DNA of 64,000 nt. Source: Sva-07 sp942492715. GTDB taxonomy: Bacteria; Actinomycetota; Acidimicrobiia; Acidimicrobiales; Ilumatobacteraceae. A program made the position numbers and the translations under genes. Below, one piece after another: positions 63,580 through 64,000 of this stretch. Location: the NCBI GenBank assembly GCA_942492715.1, contig CALOFW010000012.1:434001-498000 (forward strand), written 5' to 3'. Position 1 is the stretch's first letter. Each line of letters opens with the position of its first letter. Below the pieces are notes generated by a model. That model was not told where the DNA came from. It saw nothing but the letters and a program-made list of their open reading frames with translations, and made no database searches.

Positions 63580-64000
63580 ATGTTCGCCAAGTTGTTCGCC
63601 CCGCTGTTCGAAGGGGCCACCGTCGCCCACGCCCACTGCGACCTGTACTGCGGGGTGTACGACCCGGCCCAGGCCAAGATCGAGGCGCTCTCGGTCGTCA
63701 AGACGGCGAAGAAGTACGCCGAGTCCGACGACGAGGTCTTCCGCAACCGCTGCATCCTGATCAAGGAACAGCGCGCCGAGGAGACCAAGCACCATCTGAT
63801 GGTCCTGTGGGCCGACTTCTTCGCCCCCGACCACTTCGCGGCGTTCCCGCAGCTCCACGAGCTGTTCTGGAAGGCGATCCACCAGGCCGGCGAGGCCAAG
63901 AAGTCGATGGACCCCGCGGTCGGCGAGCAGCTCGTCGCCTACATCGACGAGATCGCCGACATCTTCTGGCAGACCGACAAGGCGAAGCAGATGGGCGTCT
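63580..64000 (+). CDS. sodN: Nickel superoxide dismutase, truncated by window end
   Basis: 140 residues visible, nearly full length. An 18-residue leader MFAKLFAPLFEGATVAHA is followed by the mature N-terminus HCDLYCGVYDPAQ, with His1, Cys2 and Cys6 for nickel. Position 5 is Tyr where the classical hook has Pro. The four-helix core follows (NRCILIKEQRAEETKHHLMV, FWKAIHQAGEAKKSMDP). AGGAGA precedes ATG 63580. Converts superoxide to oxygen and peroxide in the cytoplasm. Confidence 0.93.
   Translation, partial: MFAKLFAPLFEGATVAHAHCDLYCGVYDPAQAKIEALSVVKTAKKYAESDDEVFRNRCILIKEQRAEETKHHLMVLWADFFAPDHFAAFPQLHELFWKAIHQAGEAKKSMDPAVGEQLVAYIDEIADIFWQTDKAKQMGV

Overview
The window is one continuous piece of a high-GC chromosome from a free-living actinobacterium. 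The 16S rRNA gene, the order of the housekeeping genes, the long-form HisG, the motif-less PriA and a nickel superoxide dismutase all fit the class Acidimicrobiia (Ilumatobacter-like). That placement is by eye, not by a search. Genes are tightly packed on both strands, and many neighbours overlap in ATGA, GTGA or TGATG.

Layout. 1-3351: coaBC end, metK, priA. 3366-7458: cupin gene, a TPR regulator, a PLP-dependent dehydratase and a methyltransferase. 7478-10536: def, fmt, rsmB and a mogA-like gene. Two 60-bp palindromic repeats follow (10551-10682), then hisG with a cold-shock-like gene and an alkyltransferase-like gene. 12082-14779: DUF1844 gene, then infC-rpmI-rplT and a SpoU rRNA methyltransferase. 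14773-21671: accessory block with an acetyltransferase, uppP, a DUF222-HNH gene, a three-gene dehydrogenase/amidohydrolase/SDR operon, a VOC gene with a frameshifted tail and a DUF4389 membrane protein. 21779-25295: pheST with a possible leader peptide. 25314-29840: esterase, ACT protein, ATP-grasp protein, acetyltransferase, cysteine-less DksA-like protein and AlgH. 29901-36444: argCBDFRH behind a likely ARG operator, then a DNA glycosylase. 36488-38874: DUF2332 gene and tyrS. 38881-44435: a complete 16S-23S-5S rRNA operon. 44495-48153: TPR protein, Nudix hydrolase, rarA and two small genes. 48150-55253: glcD, glcE and glcF split by a kinase-like gene, an aldehyde dehydrogenase and nei. 55235-58613: LOG-family protein, membrane molybdopterin oxidoreductase and a pilin-like protein. 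58744-61829: transaldolase and transketolase. 61920-64000: a hypothetical protein, an SDR and the divergent sodX/sodN pair; sodN runs off the end.

The most striking signal is in the promoters. About twenty genes that begin a transcript have a TANNNT hexamer ending 6-10 bases before the start codon, which predicts leaderless mRNAs. At five divergent gene pairs two -10 hexamers, one per strand, overlap; at four of these they share a central TA (ANNNTANNNT). At one more divergent pair the two start codons overlap in a single CATG (56264-56267), which places each promoter inside the other gene. Other points of interest are the palindromic repeats upstream of hisG, candidate AUA and CUG start codons (infC, mpg), a possible pheST leader peptide, a frameshifted VOC/DUF4440 locus, and a Ni-SOD with Tyr in place of Pro in its nickel hook.

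How the genes work together: the core is translation (metK, def, fmt, infC, L35, L20, pheST, tyrS, rRNA), arginine synthesis under its own ArgR, histidine entry, pentose phosphate interconversion, glycolate oxidation, DNA repair (mpg, nei, atl-like, rarA) and superoxide defence. No phage, transposon, CRISPR array or tRNA gene was seen.
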